A DNA stretch of 12,553 nucleotides from CAZPUS01 sp964589825 (GTDB lineage: Bacteria > Fibrobacterota > Chitinivibrionia > Chitinivibrionales > WJKA01), in contig CAZPUS010000060.1 in assembly GCA_964589825.1 (NCBI GenBank), positions 1 to 12,553 on the forward strand, read 5' to 3'. A program made the position numbers and the translations under genes. Under the pieces are notes generated by a model. The model was not told the origin of the DNA. It was given only the letters and a program-made list of their open reading frames with translations, and searched no databases. Shown piece by piece: positions 1-6,824 of this stretch (position 1 is its first letter; the number at the start of each line of letters is the position of its first letter).

Positions 1-95
1 GTAAACTGTCACTAAGGGTCAGCAAATCGGGACTTGAACGAGAAGAGCCGTGTGAGCTGAGAGGTTTCAGGTGAAACTCCTGTTACCTACTCTAC
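1..95 (+). mobile_element. Probable remnant of a group II intron 3' end (domain V/VI)
   Basis: From about 45 the sequence GAGCCGTGTGAGCTGAGAGG resembles the 5' strand and GAGA-type loop of a group II intron domain V. From about 70 to 95 a short GGTGAAACTCC segment followed by ACCTACTCTAC resembles the 3' half of domain VI with a branch-point region and the usual terminal AY. The distal domain V strand (a CACGGTTC-like segment) that should lie between them is missing, so this copy would not be expected to splice. The reverse transcriptase, if present, would lie to the left of the window. The call rests on remembered consensus features, not on a covariance-model search. The alternative is an unrelated small hairpin: AGAGGTTTC and GAAACTCCT can pair at 61-82. 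Confidence 0.38.
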
Positions 96-168
96 ATAGG
101 GGCTAATAAAGGGTATTTCCGTCTTTTGTGTGCACAATTAATGAATTATCAGGGCAGGAAAAAAAGTG

Positions 169-197
169 TTGCATCCTGTATAACAAGAATGTATAAT
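169..197 (+). promoter_or_regulatory. Sigma70-type promoter upstream of the lipoprotein gene pair
   Basis: TTGCAT at 169-174 is followed by a 17-nt spacer and a perfect TATAAT at 192-197. The predicted start is near 204, giving a 5' leader of about 124 nt before the ATG at 328. Confidence 0.65.
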
Positions 198-201
198 TAA
201 C

Positions 202-225
202 TTGACAATGTGGCAGCATTGTCGA
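202..225 (+). promoter_or_regulatory. Dyad at the predicted transcription start (operator or 5' stem-loop)
   Basis: GACAATG (204-210) and CATTGTC (217-223) are perfect inverted arms around a 6-nt centre, TGGCAG. The pairing extends outward by one T-G and one T-A pair. The dyad begins at the predicted +1 of the promoter at 169-197, so it could be a repressor site or a stabilising hairpin at the mRNA 5' end. No known regulator box is recognised. Confidence 0.4.
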
Positions 226-327
226 CGGTTGGCAGAGATATATGCAAAGGTTTTGCAATGCGAGCATAACAAGACAGCGGCGTTCTACGTCGTATCTAAT
301 CACTATTACTATCTATAAGGAGGGGGT

Positions 328-714
328 ATGTATCAAAAAAAACTGCTCTGGGCAATACTGGTATCGGGGATTTTTTCTGTTGCATTGGTCAACTGCAGCG
401 GGGGAGATTCCGGCCCGGAAGGGGTTGTAAAAAAATATTTGACCTATGCCAAATCCGGTAATTACGGCAAGGTCTCACAATGTTACGCAAAGTCGGTTAC
501 AGAGCAGCCCGGCGCAAAGGAGAAACTCTCCGGCATGACAAAACAGAGTATAGAATCAAAGGATGGTGTGAAATCTTTTGAGATTACCGGTTCTGAAATC
601 GATGGTGATAAGGCGCAGGTGTCGTATACAGTAGAATACGGTAACGGAGACACCGATAAAAGCAATGTGAATTGCGTGAAAGAAGAAGGAGAGTGGTATC
701 TTTCCGTGAATTGA
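328..714 (+). CDS. Small lipoprotein, DUF4878-like
   Basis: Predicted secreted lipoprotein of 128 residues. A Lys-Lys N-terminus and a hydrophobic stretch (about 6-21) lead to Cys23 in the context ALVNCSGG. Asn at -1 is not ideal for a lipobox, but Cys followed by a Ser/Gly-rich linker is typical. Residue +2 is Ser, which would favour the outer membrane. Residues about 28-127 (GPEGVVKKYLTYAKSGNYGKV at the start, a GDKAQVSYTVEYGNG strand pair, and EEGEWYLSVN at the end) match the pattern of DUF4878/NTF2-like lipoproteins: an alpha-helical beginning, then beta strands with a final 'G.W.l' motif. The start is supported by AAGGAGG at 317-323. The family function is unknown. The next lipoprotein gene starts 6 nt after the stop, so the two are probably co-transcribed from the promoter at 169-197. 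Confidence 0.8.
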   Translation: MYQKKLLWAILVSGIFSVALVNCSGGDSGPEGVVKKYLTYAKSGNYGKVSQCYAKSVTEQPGAKEKLSGMTKQSIESKDGVKSFEITGSEIDGDKAQVSYTVEYGNGDTDKSNVNCVKEEGEWYLSVN

Positions 715-720
715 TCCGCG

Positions 721-1314
721 ATGTATAAGATAGTAGCTGTTTGTATATTATGTACGCTTATGGGATGCAGGGTGTATTCCAGGTATGAATGTGACCATAT
801 CCCTGCATCCCGTCTGCGAGAGGGCGATATCGTGCTGCTGGAGGGCCGCAGCATGCGCAGCAGATTTGTCAGGCTGCTGGAGCCGGGACAGAGCAGGTTC
901 TCACATATGGGTGTTGTATCTCTGCGAGGGGGCAACTGTTATGTAATTCATGCCGATCCGGACACTCGTTGCGAGGCGTATGCCAGAATCCGGTGTGAGC
1001 CTTTGAAAGAGCTTTTACAGAAGAAAAAGGTGGCGCATTATACGTTTTATCGATTAAGTAATGATTCTTTGTCCGCAAAGGCAGCTGCATGGGCTCTTTC
1101 CAGGGCACGGGCGGCAGTTCCCTTTGATAATGCGTTCGATCTTCACAGCGATTCGAGCCTGTACTGTACCGAGTTGGTGTGGAAAGCGTATCGTGTCTGC
1201 GGGATCGACCTTTGTAAAGGCTCGTTCGATACACTCAGGCTGCCGTTTACTACCCGGTGCGTCTTGTTTCCTGCCCGAATTATGCAAAGTGAGTACCTTA
1301 CAAGAGTACAATAA
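721..1314 (+). CDS. YiiX/YebB-like permuted papain-fold (NlpC/P60 superfamily) lipoprotein
   Basis: Predicted lipid-anchored hydrolase of 197 residues. A short signal ends at LMGC, with Cys16 as the lipidation site. The domain starts with a GDIVLLEG motif (35-42), which in this superfamily precedes the fold. SHMGVV (His62) and LYCTELVWKAY (Cys149) supply the expected His and Cys of the circularly permuted papain-like catalytic site. The PFDNAFDL segment (134-141) before the Cys is also typical of YiiX-type proteins. Members of the superfamily cleave amide bonds in peptidoglycan peptides or acylated substrates, but the substrate here is unknown. The gene starts 6 nt after the DUF4878-like lipoprotein with no strong Shine-Dalgarno sequence of its own, which suggests translational coupling. 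The family call is good; enzymatic activity is inferred from the conserved Cys and His. Confidence 0.82.
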   Translation: MYKIVAVCILCTLMGCRVYSRYECDHIPASRLREGDIVLLEGRSMRSRFVRLLEPGQSRFSHMGVVSLRGGNCYVIHADPDTRCEAYARIRCEPLKELLQKKKVAHYTFYRLSNDSLSAKAAAWALSRARAAVPFDNAFDLHSDSSLYCTELVWKAYRVCGIDLCKGSFDTLRLPFTTRCVLFPARIMQSEYLTRVQ

Positions 1315-1492
1315 TAGCATTTGCAATACGGTGTTATTCCCCAAGAATGTTATACCCCCGGGATCATGATGCGGTGACGATAATTTTTCAGGCGTGGATT
1401 ACTCTGTTCATAATTTCGGGGCATACTTTCTCCGGGGGCGGCTGACGCATTTCAGTGAATCTGCACACAATAACCGGACATACATTGGCTTC

Positions 1493-1521
1493 TTGACAGA
1501 ATATCTTTTCGGGCGTATAAT
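1493..1521 (+). promoter_or_regulatory. Perfect-consensus sigma70 promoter
   Basis: TTGACA at 1493-1498, an exact 17-nt spacer and TATAAT at 1516-1521 give a full consensus promoter. The predicted start is about 1528, some 37 nt before the ATG at 1565. The 180 nt between the preceding stop and this promoter (1315-1492) shows no gene or convincing terminator. Confidence 0.85.
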
Positions 1522-1564
1522 TTGACCAGTGTGGTAGTTATTCCGGCGAGAGGAAGGGGGAGTT

Positions 1565-1762
1565 ATGTTTTATGTCTCCTTTATGGAAAAAGAAAGGATC
1601 TATTCACCATCTCACGAAAATGTATACGAAGTGAGAGATGAAAATGATTATCTCGAGGCAATAGAGAGCTTTCGTCGTACCCATAAAATAGAAGGTACTC
1701 TTCTCGTACTCGGCTCGTATGACCAGATAAACTGGAAGGTACTTACCGAGCTGAACACCTGA
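1565..1762 (+). CDS. Hypothetical 65-aa acidic protein
   Basis: Not recognised. It is a 65-residue cytosolic protein with no signal peptide or membrane segment. It is rich in Glu, Asp and Tyr, and contains a likely helix (EVRDENDYLEAIESFRRTHK, about 22-41) followed by a hydrophobic strand (GTLLVLGS, 44-51). That alternation looks like a small folded alpha/beta domain. Expression is well supported: a perfect sigma70 promoter lies just upstream and a purine-rich GGAAGGGGGAG (about 1552-1562) immediately precedes the ATG. The internal Met7 codon at 1583 lacks such a signal, so the first ATG is preferred. It stands alone, with 335 nt before the next large gene. The function is unknown; the promoter suggests constitutive, fairly strong expression. 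Confidence 0.68.
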   Translation: MFYVSFMEKERIYSPSHENVYEVRDENDYLEAIESFRRTHKIEGTLLVLGSYDQINWKVLTELNT

Positions 1763-2097
1763 GCGGTTTTTCGTCATTCAGTATGATTAATACCACAGGT
1801 ACATGATACGGGCCGGGTAAAGATGCGTATGTCGTGGTTTATGCCTCAATGTCAAGGAGGAAGCCCAAATGCCGGGACGATACTCATTGCAAAAAATGGG
1901 AGGCGCAATATATATTCTCGTGTATATATAACCTAAACAGAGCGATGTTATTCGCGAAATCTGCTGCAATCCGTACTACTCTTATATTCTCGAAACCCAT
2001 GAGACAACTAACAAGGTTGTCCCATAATTTTCGAAAAGACAATAGCAGCATGGCTCACCGCAGCTTTCATCAAAACGACCGCTCATTTTAGGTAAAA
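1763..2097. other. Intergenic region upstream of purK
   Basis: These 335 nt hold no large gene. They contain the 20-codon ORF at 1869-1931 and an AT-rich dyad (TATATAT repeated on both sides of TCTCGTG, about 1909-1929). There is a weak promoter candidate, TTGCAA at 1887-1892 with TATATA at 1909-1914 (16-nt spacer), and a 6-bp hairpin, GACAAC/GTTGTC, at 2003-2021. No purine-riboswitch core was recognised. Confidence 0.5.
1869..1931 (+). CDS. Possible 20-codon small ORF with strong RBS
   Basis: AAGGAGG at 1854-1860 sits 8 nt before an ATG at 1869. This opens a 20-residue peptide, MPGRYSLQKMGGAIYILVYI, ending at TAA 1929-1931. The C-terminal half is hydrophobic (GGAIYILVYI), so it could be a tiny membrane peptide or a leader peptide. 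Its coding status cannot be settled by eye. The Shine-Dalgarno match is the main evidence and could be chance in a purine-rich stretch. Confidence 0.3.
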   Translation: MPGRYSLQKMGGAIYILVYI

Positions 2098-3306
2098 GTG
2101 TTGCTTTTTGAGTGGATTCGTGATAAAACAGAGATGCTGATGGAAAAAACGGGAATACCAGACATAAGAGTTGGGATTATTGCAGGTGGACAACTCGGAA
2201 AAATGTTGATTCAGGAAGCCAGCAAGTGGGATATATCCACATTTATCCTTGATGATGATGAAGATTGTCCTGCGTCCAATATAGCCTCGAAGCACATAAT
2301 CGGCAGCAGATTTAATTTTGACGATGTGTACCGGTTCGGGAAAATGGTGGATGTGTTGACGTTCGAAATCGAGAGTGTTAACATCGACGCGCTGCAAAAG
2401 CTTAAATCCGAAGGTCATCGGATCGTACCCGATCCTGACGTATTGGAGTTACTGCAGGACAAAGGGTTGCAGAAGCAATTTTATGCAGACAACGGGATTA
2501 CAACTGCACACTTCCAGGTATACGACACAGCCCACGCTATACTGAATGGCATTGAAAAGGGTACAATAGAATATCCTTTTGTACAGAAATTACGAAACGG
2601 CGGCTATGACGGACGTGGCGTGGCGGTGATACACAACGAGACCGATTTGCCAAACCTTCTTGAGGGCCCGTCGCTGGTGGAAGAAAAGGTGGATATTGTA
2701 AAGGAGTTGTCCATAATAGCGGCACGAAACGGCGATGGAGAATGTAAATGCTATCCTGTGGTTGAGATGGTGTTTGACCCGGAAGCGAACCTCGTGGACA
2801 AATTGTTCTGCCCTTCGTCAATTTCCTCTGAGCAAGCCGACAAGGCGGTTGCATTGGCCAGACGCATTATTGAAGGGCTTAATATGGAGGGGATGCTGGC
2901 CGTCGAGTTGTTCGTTGACTCCAAGGGAGAGGTGCTTGTAAACGAAATTGCGCCACGCCCGCACAACAGCGGCCATCATACGATCGAAAGCATACTTACC
3001 TCGCAGTTTGAGCAGCATTTGCGTGCGATACTCAATTTGCCGCTGGGCAGTACGGAACAAATACTTCCTTCGGTTATGATAAATATTCTGGGATCGTGCG
3101 GATACGAAGGACCGGTACGATATGAAGGGCTAAGCCGGATTATGGCGATTGAAGGTGCAAAGCTTCATTTATACGGCAAGAAAATAACCAGACCATACAG
3201 GAAAATGGGGCACATAACCGTTCTCTCATCATCATTGGAAAGTGCCTTGAAAAAAGCGGAAAAGGTGAGAACATTAATAGGAGTAACATCATGGGGAAAA
3301 AACTGA
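2098..3306 (+). CDS. purK: N5-carboxyaminoimidazole ribonucleotide synthase
   Basis: ATP-grasp enzyme of de novo purine synthesis that makes N5-CAIR from AIR, ATP and bicarbonate in the cytosol. The N-terminal preATP-grasp domain begins with RVGIIAGGQLGKML (residues 24-37). It is followed by LTFEIESVN, the ATP-grasp segments KQFYADNGI, KLRNGGYDGRGVAV and VEEKVDIVKELS, and the signature NEIAPRPHNSGHHTIES with TSQFEQHLRAI after it. The C-terminal YGKK..RPYRKMGHIT is also characteristic. At 402 residues it is longer than the E. coli enzyme (about 355), partly because of a roughly 20-residue N-terminal lead. The start is uncertain: GTG at 2098 has only a weak AGG at 2090-2092, and in-frame ATGs at 2134 and 2140 are plausible and would remove 12 or 14 residues. 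It overlaps purE by 16 nt. Confidence 0.96.
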   Translation: MLLFEWIRDKTEMLMEKTGIPDIRVGIIAGGQLGKMLIQEASKWDISTFILDDDEDCPASNIASKHIIGSRFNFDDVYRFGKMVDVLTFEIESVNIDALQKLKSEGHRIVPDPDVLELLQDKGLQKQFYADNGITTAHFQVYDTAHAILNGIEKGTIEYPFVQKLRNGGYDGRGVAVIHNETDLPNLLEGPSLVEEKVDIVKELSIIAARNGDGECKCYPVVEMVFDPEANLVDKLFCPSSISSEQADKAVALARRIIEGLNMEGMLAVELFVDSKGEVLVNEIAPRPHNSGHHTIESILTSQFEQHLRAILNLPLGSTEQILPSVMINILGSCGYEGPVRYEGLSRIMAIEGAKLHLYGKKITRPYRKMGHITVLSSSLESALKKAEKVRTLIGVTSWGKN

Positions 3307-3782
3307 TTAGTATTGTAATGGGCTCGGATTCGGATCTGACTGTGATGGGAGAGGCAGCCGAAATTCTTGATACATTCGGTATCGCGTATGAAATCGACAT
3401 CGTCTCAGCCCACCGTACTCCCGCAAAACTCTACGAATTTGCATCCCACGCTCACAAGCGGGGGATTGAGGCCATCATTGCCGGGGCTGGAGGTGCCGCC
3501 CACCTGCCGGGTATGGTCGCGGCCATGTCACCATTGCCGGTAATAGGCGTTCCGATAAAATCGAGCAATTCTATCGACGGATGGGATTCCGTACTTTCGA
3601 TTCTGCAGATGCCCGGTGGTGTGCCCGTTGCAACGGTTGCACTCAATGGCGCGAAAAATGCGGGGATTCTTGCCGCGCAAATTGTATCGTCAAAGGATTC
3701 TTCGATAAGAGACAAAATTATAGCGTATAAAGAAGAGCTCAAAGAAAAGGTTATAACCAAATCAGAGAATCTGAACACGTAA
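3291..3782 (+). CDS. purE: N5-carboxyaminoimidazole ribonucleotide mutase (class I PurE)
   Basis: Converts the PurK product N5-CAIR to CAIR in the purine pathway and forms a cytosolic oligomer. All class I motifs are visible: GSDSDL (11-16, phosphate and substrate binding), SAHRTP (39-44, with the active-site His41), GAGGAAHLPGM (65-75) and a downstream MPGGVPVATVALNGAKNAG segment. The length of 163 residues is normal. The ATG at 3291 has AGGAG at 3279-3283 and lies inside the end of purK, so translation is probably coupled. An adjacent purK fits the class I (N5-CAIR mutase) assignment rather than the class II AIR carboxylase type. No terminator separates it from the transporter gene that begins 43 nt later. 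Confidence 0.97.
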   Translation: MGKKLISIVMGSDSDLTVMGEAAEILDTFGIAYEIDIVSAHRTPAKLYEFASHAHKRGIEAIIAGAGGAAHLPGMVAAMSPLPVIGVPIKSSNSIDGWDSVLSILQMPGGVPVATVALNGAKNAGILAAQIVSSKDSSIRDKIIAYKEELKEKVITKSENLNT

Positions 3783-3825
3783 CACATGTTTTTCAGCCTT
3801 AATCTCTAAAAGGGGGGATGAATCA

Positions 3826-5010
3826 ATGAAGAAATATTTGAATGTCGTTGCGTCATTCATAATAATGCTGTGTATTGGCGGTCTCTATGCGTGGAGTATT
3901 ATTGCATCCGAGCTGATCGAAAACTATAATTTCCCGGCCTCCCTGTCTCAGATAATATTCGGCACGCTGATAGCCGTTTTCCCGGTGACAATGATTTTTG
4001 TGGGGCAATTAAGTAAAAAAATCAACTACAGATATATCGGCTACATCTGTGGTGTATTGTTTTTTCTCGGATATTTTGTCGCAAGCTTTTCACTTGGAAA
4101 TTTCATAATCATTTTGTTCGGCGTCGGCATCCTGGTTGGAATGGCCACAGGCTTCGGGTACTGGGTTGCACTTACATCGCCGGTGCAGTGGTTTCCGGGA
4201 AAAAAAGGCCTTATTACCGGAATAGCCGCGGCAGGTTTTGGATTGGGCGCAGTTTTCATGTCCGAAATTTCTGAATGGCTCCTCTCTGCGGAGGGCAAGG
4301 GGGTACTGGATTTAATGCGCTTCATAGGAATAGCCTACGGCTTGATTATCCTTGTTTTTTCAAATTTCATCTACCAGTTCGAGGGAACCTCTGTCAGTGA
4401 AAAAAATGCGAAATCGGTCAAAATAGCCGATTTTATCGGCTCCAAAATTCTCAGAAAGCTTTTTTACGGATTGTTTCTGGGAACGTTTGCCGGCTTGTTG
4501 ATTATTGGAAGCCTGAAAATTATCGGAGAGCAGGCCGGCATTGCCAAAAATTATCTGATTCTCGGTATTTCGTTATTCGCAGTGGCAAATTTTCTTGGAA
4601 GACTGATATGGGGGTTTTTAAGTGACTACATTGGTGCGAATTTAGGTATTTTCGGGGCACTCTTTGTACAGGCCCTTGCTATTATTTTGTTAAATGGTAT
4701 TACACAAAGCGGCGTCTCTTTTTTGATACTTGCCTTTTTTATCGGTTTTGGATTTGGCGGCAATTTTGTGCTTTTTGCAAAAGAGACGGCACAGGTTTTC
4801 GGGGTGCAGAATCTTGGTATCATTTATCCCTATGTATTTCTGGGATATGCAATTGCAGGCATCGCAGGCCCGTCCATCGGAGGTTTTCTTTTTGATATTT
4901 CAGGCACATACTTTTTTTCGATTGTTGTCGCGAGCCTTATGAGTCTTATTGGCAGCCTGCTTTTTTTGCATCAATTCATGATATCGAGGAAAAGACAACC
5001 CGTCCAGTAA
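3826..5010 (+). CDS. Major facilitator superfamily transporter, OFA (oxalate/formate antiporter)-like
   Basis: Inner-membrane transporter of 394 residues with about 12 hydrophobic segments spread over its length. The first helix carries the GGLYAWSII motif that marks the OFA branch of the MFS. GQLSKKINYR after helix 2 resembles the MFS loop motif A. The 'ALTSPVQWFPGKKGLITGIAAAGFGLGA' region (described by its key parts ALTSPVQWFPGKKG and ITGIAAAGFG) is also typical of OFA proteins. Family members exchange small carboxylates such as oxalate and formate, but many are uncharacterised and the substrate here cannot be read from sequence. The start is supported by an AGGGGGGA stretch about 10 nt upstream of ATG 3826. 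It lies between purE and sua5 with a 1-nt gap to the latter, which implies one operon. Confidence 0.88.
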   Translation: MKKYLNVVASFIIMLCIGGLYAWSIIASELIENYNFPASLSQIIFGTLIAVFPVTMIFVGQLSKKINYRYIGYICGVLFFLGYFVASFSLGNFIIILFGVGILVGMATGFGYWVALTSPVQWFPGKKGLITGIAAAGFGLGAVFMSEISEWLLSAEGKGVLDLMRFIGIAYGLIILVFSNFIYQFEGTSVSEKNAKSVKIADFIGSKILRKLFYGLFLGTFAGLLIIGSLKIIGEQAGIAKNYLILGISLFAVANFLGRLIWGFLSDYIGANLGIFGALFVQALAIILLNGITQSGVSFLILAFFIGFGFGGNFVLFAKETAQVFGVQNLGIIYPYVFLGYAIAGIAGPSIGGFLFDISGTYFFSIVVASLMSLIGSLLFLHQFMISRKRQPVQ

Positions 5011-5011
5011 G

Positions 5012-5971
5012 ATGAAAGACGCGGCACGTGTTATTAAGGAAGGTAAATTGGTTGCGTTCCCCACCGAGACGGTGTATGGACTGGGTGCGGACGCGTTGAA
5101 TGCATCGGCTGTTGCGCGGATATTTGAACTCAAACAACGGCCCTCTTTTGCACCGTTAATTGTTCATATTGCCAGCCTGGACGATATGGACAGCCTGGTG
5201 GAAACCACGGACGAGAGGGTAGATGCATTAGCCGAACAATTCTGGCCCGGTCCATTGACGATCCTTGTGCCCAAAAGCGATATCGTGCCCGATATCGTTA
5301 CCTCCGGTTTGCCAACCGTGGGCATCAGAATGCCCGACAATTTACTTGCACTGGACCTGATACGAACCGCCGGTTGCCCGATTGCAGCGCCAAGTGCCAA
5401 CAAGTTTGGGTGTATTAGCCCGACGAGCGCAGCGCACGTTAAAAAACAATTGCCGGATGTTGATTATATCATTGATGGCGGAAGGACAACCGTAGGTATT
5501 GAATCCACGATAATCAGGCTTACAGAAAAAGGGTTCGCAATTCTTCGTCACGGTATTATAACACAGCAGGAGATCGAAACTGTTATTGCGTTCGATCACA
5601 CTGCACACACCCAAAAAGTATCGGCTCCCGGGATGATGAAGTCACACTACAGCCCGAGGAAAACGCTGCTGATAGCAGGTGACGCCACAACGGAAATCGA
5701 TAAAACCAAAGCGGGGTTGATTTCATTTTCGGGCGAGCTGGAAAAGGGGTACCACAAAGTAATAAAAGCATCGGACAAAAAAGACCTGAAAGAGTATGCG
5801 GTAACGCTTTTTGACGCGATGCACAGGTTTGAGGATGATGACGAAATTGAGGTTATAATAGCTGAGCCGGTCGCTGAAAAAGGGATCGGAAAGGCAATTA
5901 TGGACAGGTTAAGAAAAGCTGAATTCAATTGGCGAAAAGGACAGGTACGGCCAGGACAAATGCAGCGGTAA
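5012..5971 (+). CDS. L-threonylcarbamoyladenylate synthase (Sua5 type)
   Basis: Makes threonylcarbamoyl-AMP from Thr, bicarbonate and ATP, the first step of t6A37 modification of tRNAs reading ANN codons. The YrdC/TsaC domain (about 1-190) shows AFPTETVYGLGADAL (15-29), the LKQRP basic motif (40-44, Lys41 and Arg43), the WPGPLT segment, VGIRMP and APSANKFG. The linker SAPGMMKSHYSP (about residue 207) introduces the C-terminal Sua5 domain, which ends with EKGIGKAIMDRLRKAE. The length of 319 residues therefore fits Sua5, not the shorter TsaC. The ATG follows the transporter stop by 1 nt, suggesting coupled translation. A small GCAGC/GCTGC hairpin (5962-5977) spans the stop codon but lacks a following T-run. 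Confidence 0.95.
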   Translation: MKDAARVIKEGKLVAFPTETVYGLGADALNASAVARIFELKQRPSFAPLIVHIASLDDMDSLVETTDERVDALAEQFWPGPLTILVPKSDIVPDIVTSGLPTVGIRMPDNLLALDLIRTAGCPIAAPSANKFGCISPTSAAHVKKQLPDVDYIIDGGRTTVGIESTIIRLTEKGFAILRHGIITQQEIETVIAFDHTAHTQKVSAPGMMKSHYSPRKTLLIAGDATTEIDKTKAGLISFSGELEKGYHKVIKASDKKDLKEYAVTLFDAMHRFEDDDEIEVIIAEPVAEKGIGKAIMDRLRKAEFNWRKGQVRPGQMQR

Positions 5972-6128
5972 GGCTGCCATTGTAGTTACAGCATGCGTTT
6001 TTATTGGTCAGACCGTAGTGAGGGCAGTATGATGCCTGCAGTCGGCGATCCCGCGTGCATCAAATCATGAAGCGTATTGTATTTTTTAGGGGCTTTGTAT
6101 ACAGACACTTAATACAATGGAGTAAATC
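5972..6128. other. Intergenic region between sua5 and the fmdB-like gene
   Basis: No gene longer than 13 codons is visible. TTGTAT at 6077-6082 followed by TATACA at 6098-6103 (15-nt spacer) is a weak promoter candidate for the zinc-ribbon gene. No convincing terminator was found. Confidence 0.25.
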
Positions 6129-6635
6129 ATGCCTATCTATGAATTCTACTGTCCCCACTGTCATGTTATCTATAATTTTCTCTCGCGTCGTGTTCAGACC
6201 GATACGACCCCTGCGTGTCCTGGATGCAAAAAAAGCGATCTGAGCCGTCAGGTCTCCCGTTTTGCCTGGATTTCACGCAGTGGTGATCATGCGCAGAATG
6301 AAGACGAGGAGGGGGGCGATTTGCCGGTGGATGAGGCCACACTCGAAGATGCGGTCGGCAGACTTGCCTCTGAGGCTGAAAATGTAAATGAAGATGATCC
6401 CAAAGCCATGGCGGGGTTAATGCGCAAATTTTCGGACATGACCGGTGTCGAATACAACGATACCATGGAATCGGCGCTGTCGAGACTCGAATCGGGCGAA
6501 GACCCCGAGACCATAGAATCTGAAATGGGAGATGCGCTTGAGGGTGATGAGCTGCCGTTTAAAAAGAAAGGGCAGAAGCCGAATCTGCGTAAGATACTTC
6601 CGCCCAGACATGACGAAACTCTTTATGAAATGTAG
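6129..6635 (+). CDS. FmdB-family zinc-ribbon protein with acidic C-terminal extension
   Basis: Protein of 168 residues starting with MPIYEFYCPHC, the classic FmdB/putative regulatory protein zinc ribbon. Cys8, Cys11, Cys30 and Cys33 form two CPxC knuckles that should bind one zinc. Beyond the ribbon (about 1-45) is an acidic, mainly helical extension. It contains DPKAMAGLMRKFSDMTG (about 91-107) and a 'RLESGEDPETIESEMGD' element, then a basic KKKGQKPNLRK tail. I recall a similar extension in other bacterial FmdB-like proteins, but its role is not known to me. The start is supported by TGGAG at 6118-6122. It is separated from sua5 by 157 nt and from the next gene by 213 nt, so it may be its own transcription unit. 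A DNA-binding role is only a family label. Confidence 0.85.
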   Translation: MPIYEFYCPHCHVIYNFLSRRVQTDTTPACPGCKKSDLSRQVSRFAWISRSGDHAQNEDEEGGDLPVDEATLEDAVGRLASEAENVNEDDPKAMAGLMRKFSDMTGVEYNDTMESALSRLESGEDPETIESEMGDALEGDELPFKKKGQKPNLRKILPPRHDETLYEM

Positions 6636-6785
6636 CGCCTTAGTGTAACGAACGATCAATAAATAACATATCACCACCGTATTCAGGGCACAAGATGCGT
6701 ATTACCAGGTAATGCTACAATGAGAGGGGCGCCTCTGTAGGGTTCTTTTACTATTCGGACAGGTTGTTAGTATTTTTTTGTGCAG

Positions 6786-6802
6786 TGCCGGTAGTCGCGG
6801 CA
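6786..6802 (+). promoter_or_regulatory. Candidate antiterminator hairpin in leader of the glycosyltransferase/redox cluster
   Basis: TGCCG (6786-6790) and CGGCA (6798-6802) can form a 5-bp stem around a 7-nt loop. The right arm uses bases 6801-6802, which are also the first bases of the terminator stem at 6801-6814, so the two hairpins compete. The stem is short, so this is suggestive only. Confidence 0.25.
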
Positions 6803-6824
6803 GCCATATGGCTGTACTTTTTTT
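6801..6824 (+). terminator. Rho-independent terminator or attenuator before the GT2 gene
   Basis: CAGCC-ATAT-GGCTG (6801-6814) forms a perfect 5-bp stem, extendable by a G-T pair, and is followed within 3 nt by seven T residues (6818-6824). The next gene begins only 25 nt later and no promoter is visible in between. It therefore either ends the upstream transcript just before an unseen promoter overlap, or regulates the downstream cluster by attenuation. A second inverted repeat, AGAGG/CCTCT, lies at 6723-6736. Confidence 0.5.

Noticed and set aside
1355..1438. CCCCCGG and CCGGGGG inverted arms 70 nt apart
   Set aside because: Short arms with a long spacer and no supporting context; likely chance.
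1745..1771. Terminator after the 65-codon gene (ACCG/CGGT followed by T5)
   Set aside because: Only 4 paired bases around a 15-nt loop; too weak to call.
2003..2021. GACAAC/GTTGTC hairpin as terminator or operator before purK
   Set aside because: No T-run follows, and a 6-bp dyad is easily found by chance.
1763..2097. Purine (guanine) riboswitch upstream of purK
   Set aside because: No match to the conserved three-way junction core was found by eye.
5962..5977. GCAGC/GCTGC hairpin across the sua5 stop codon as a terminator
   Set aside because: It is followed by CATTGTAG instead of a T-tract.
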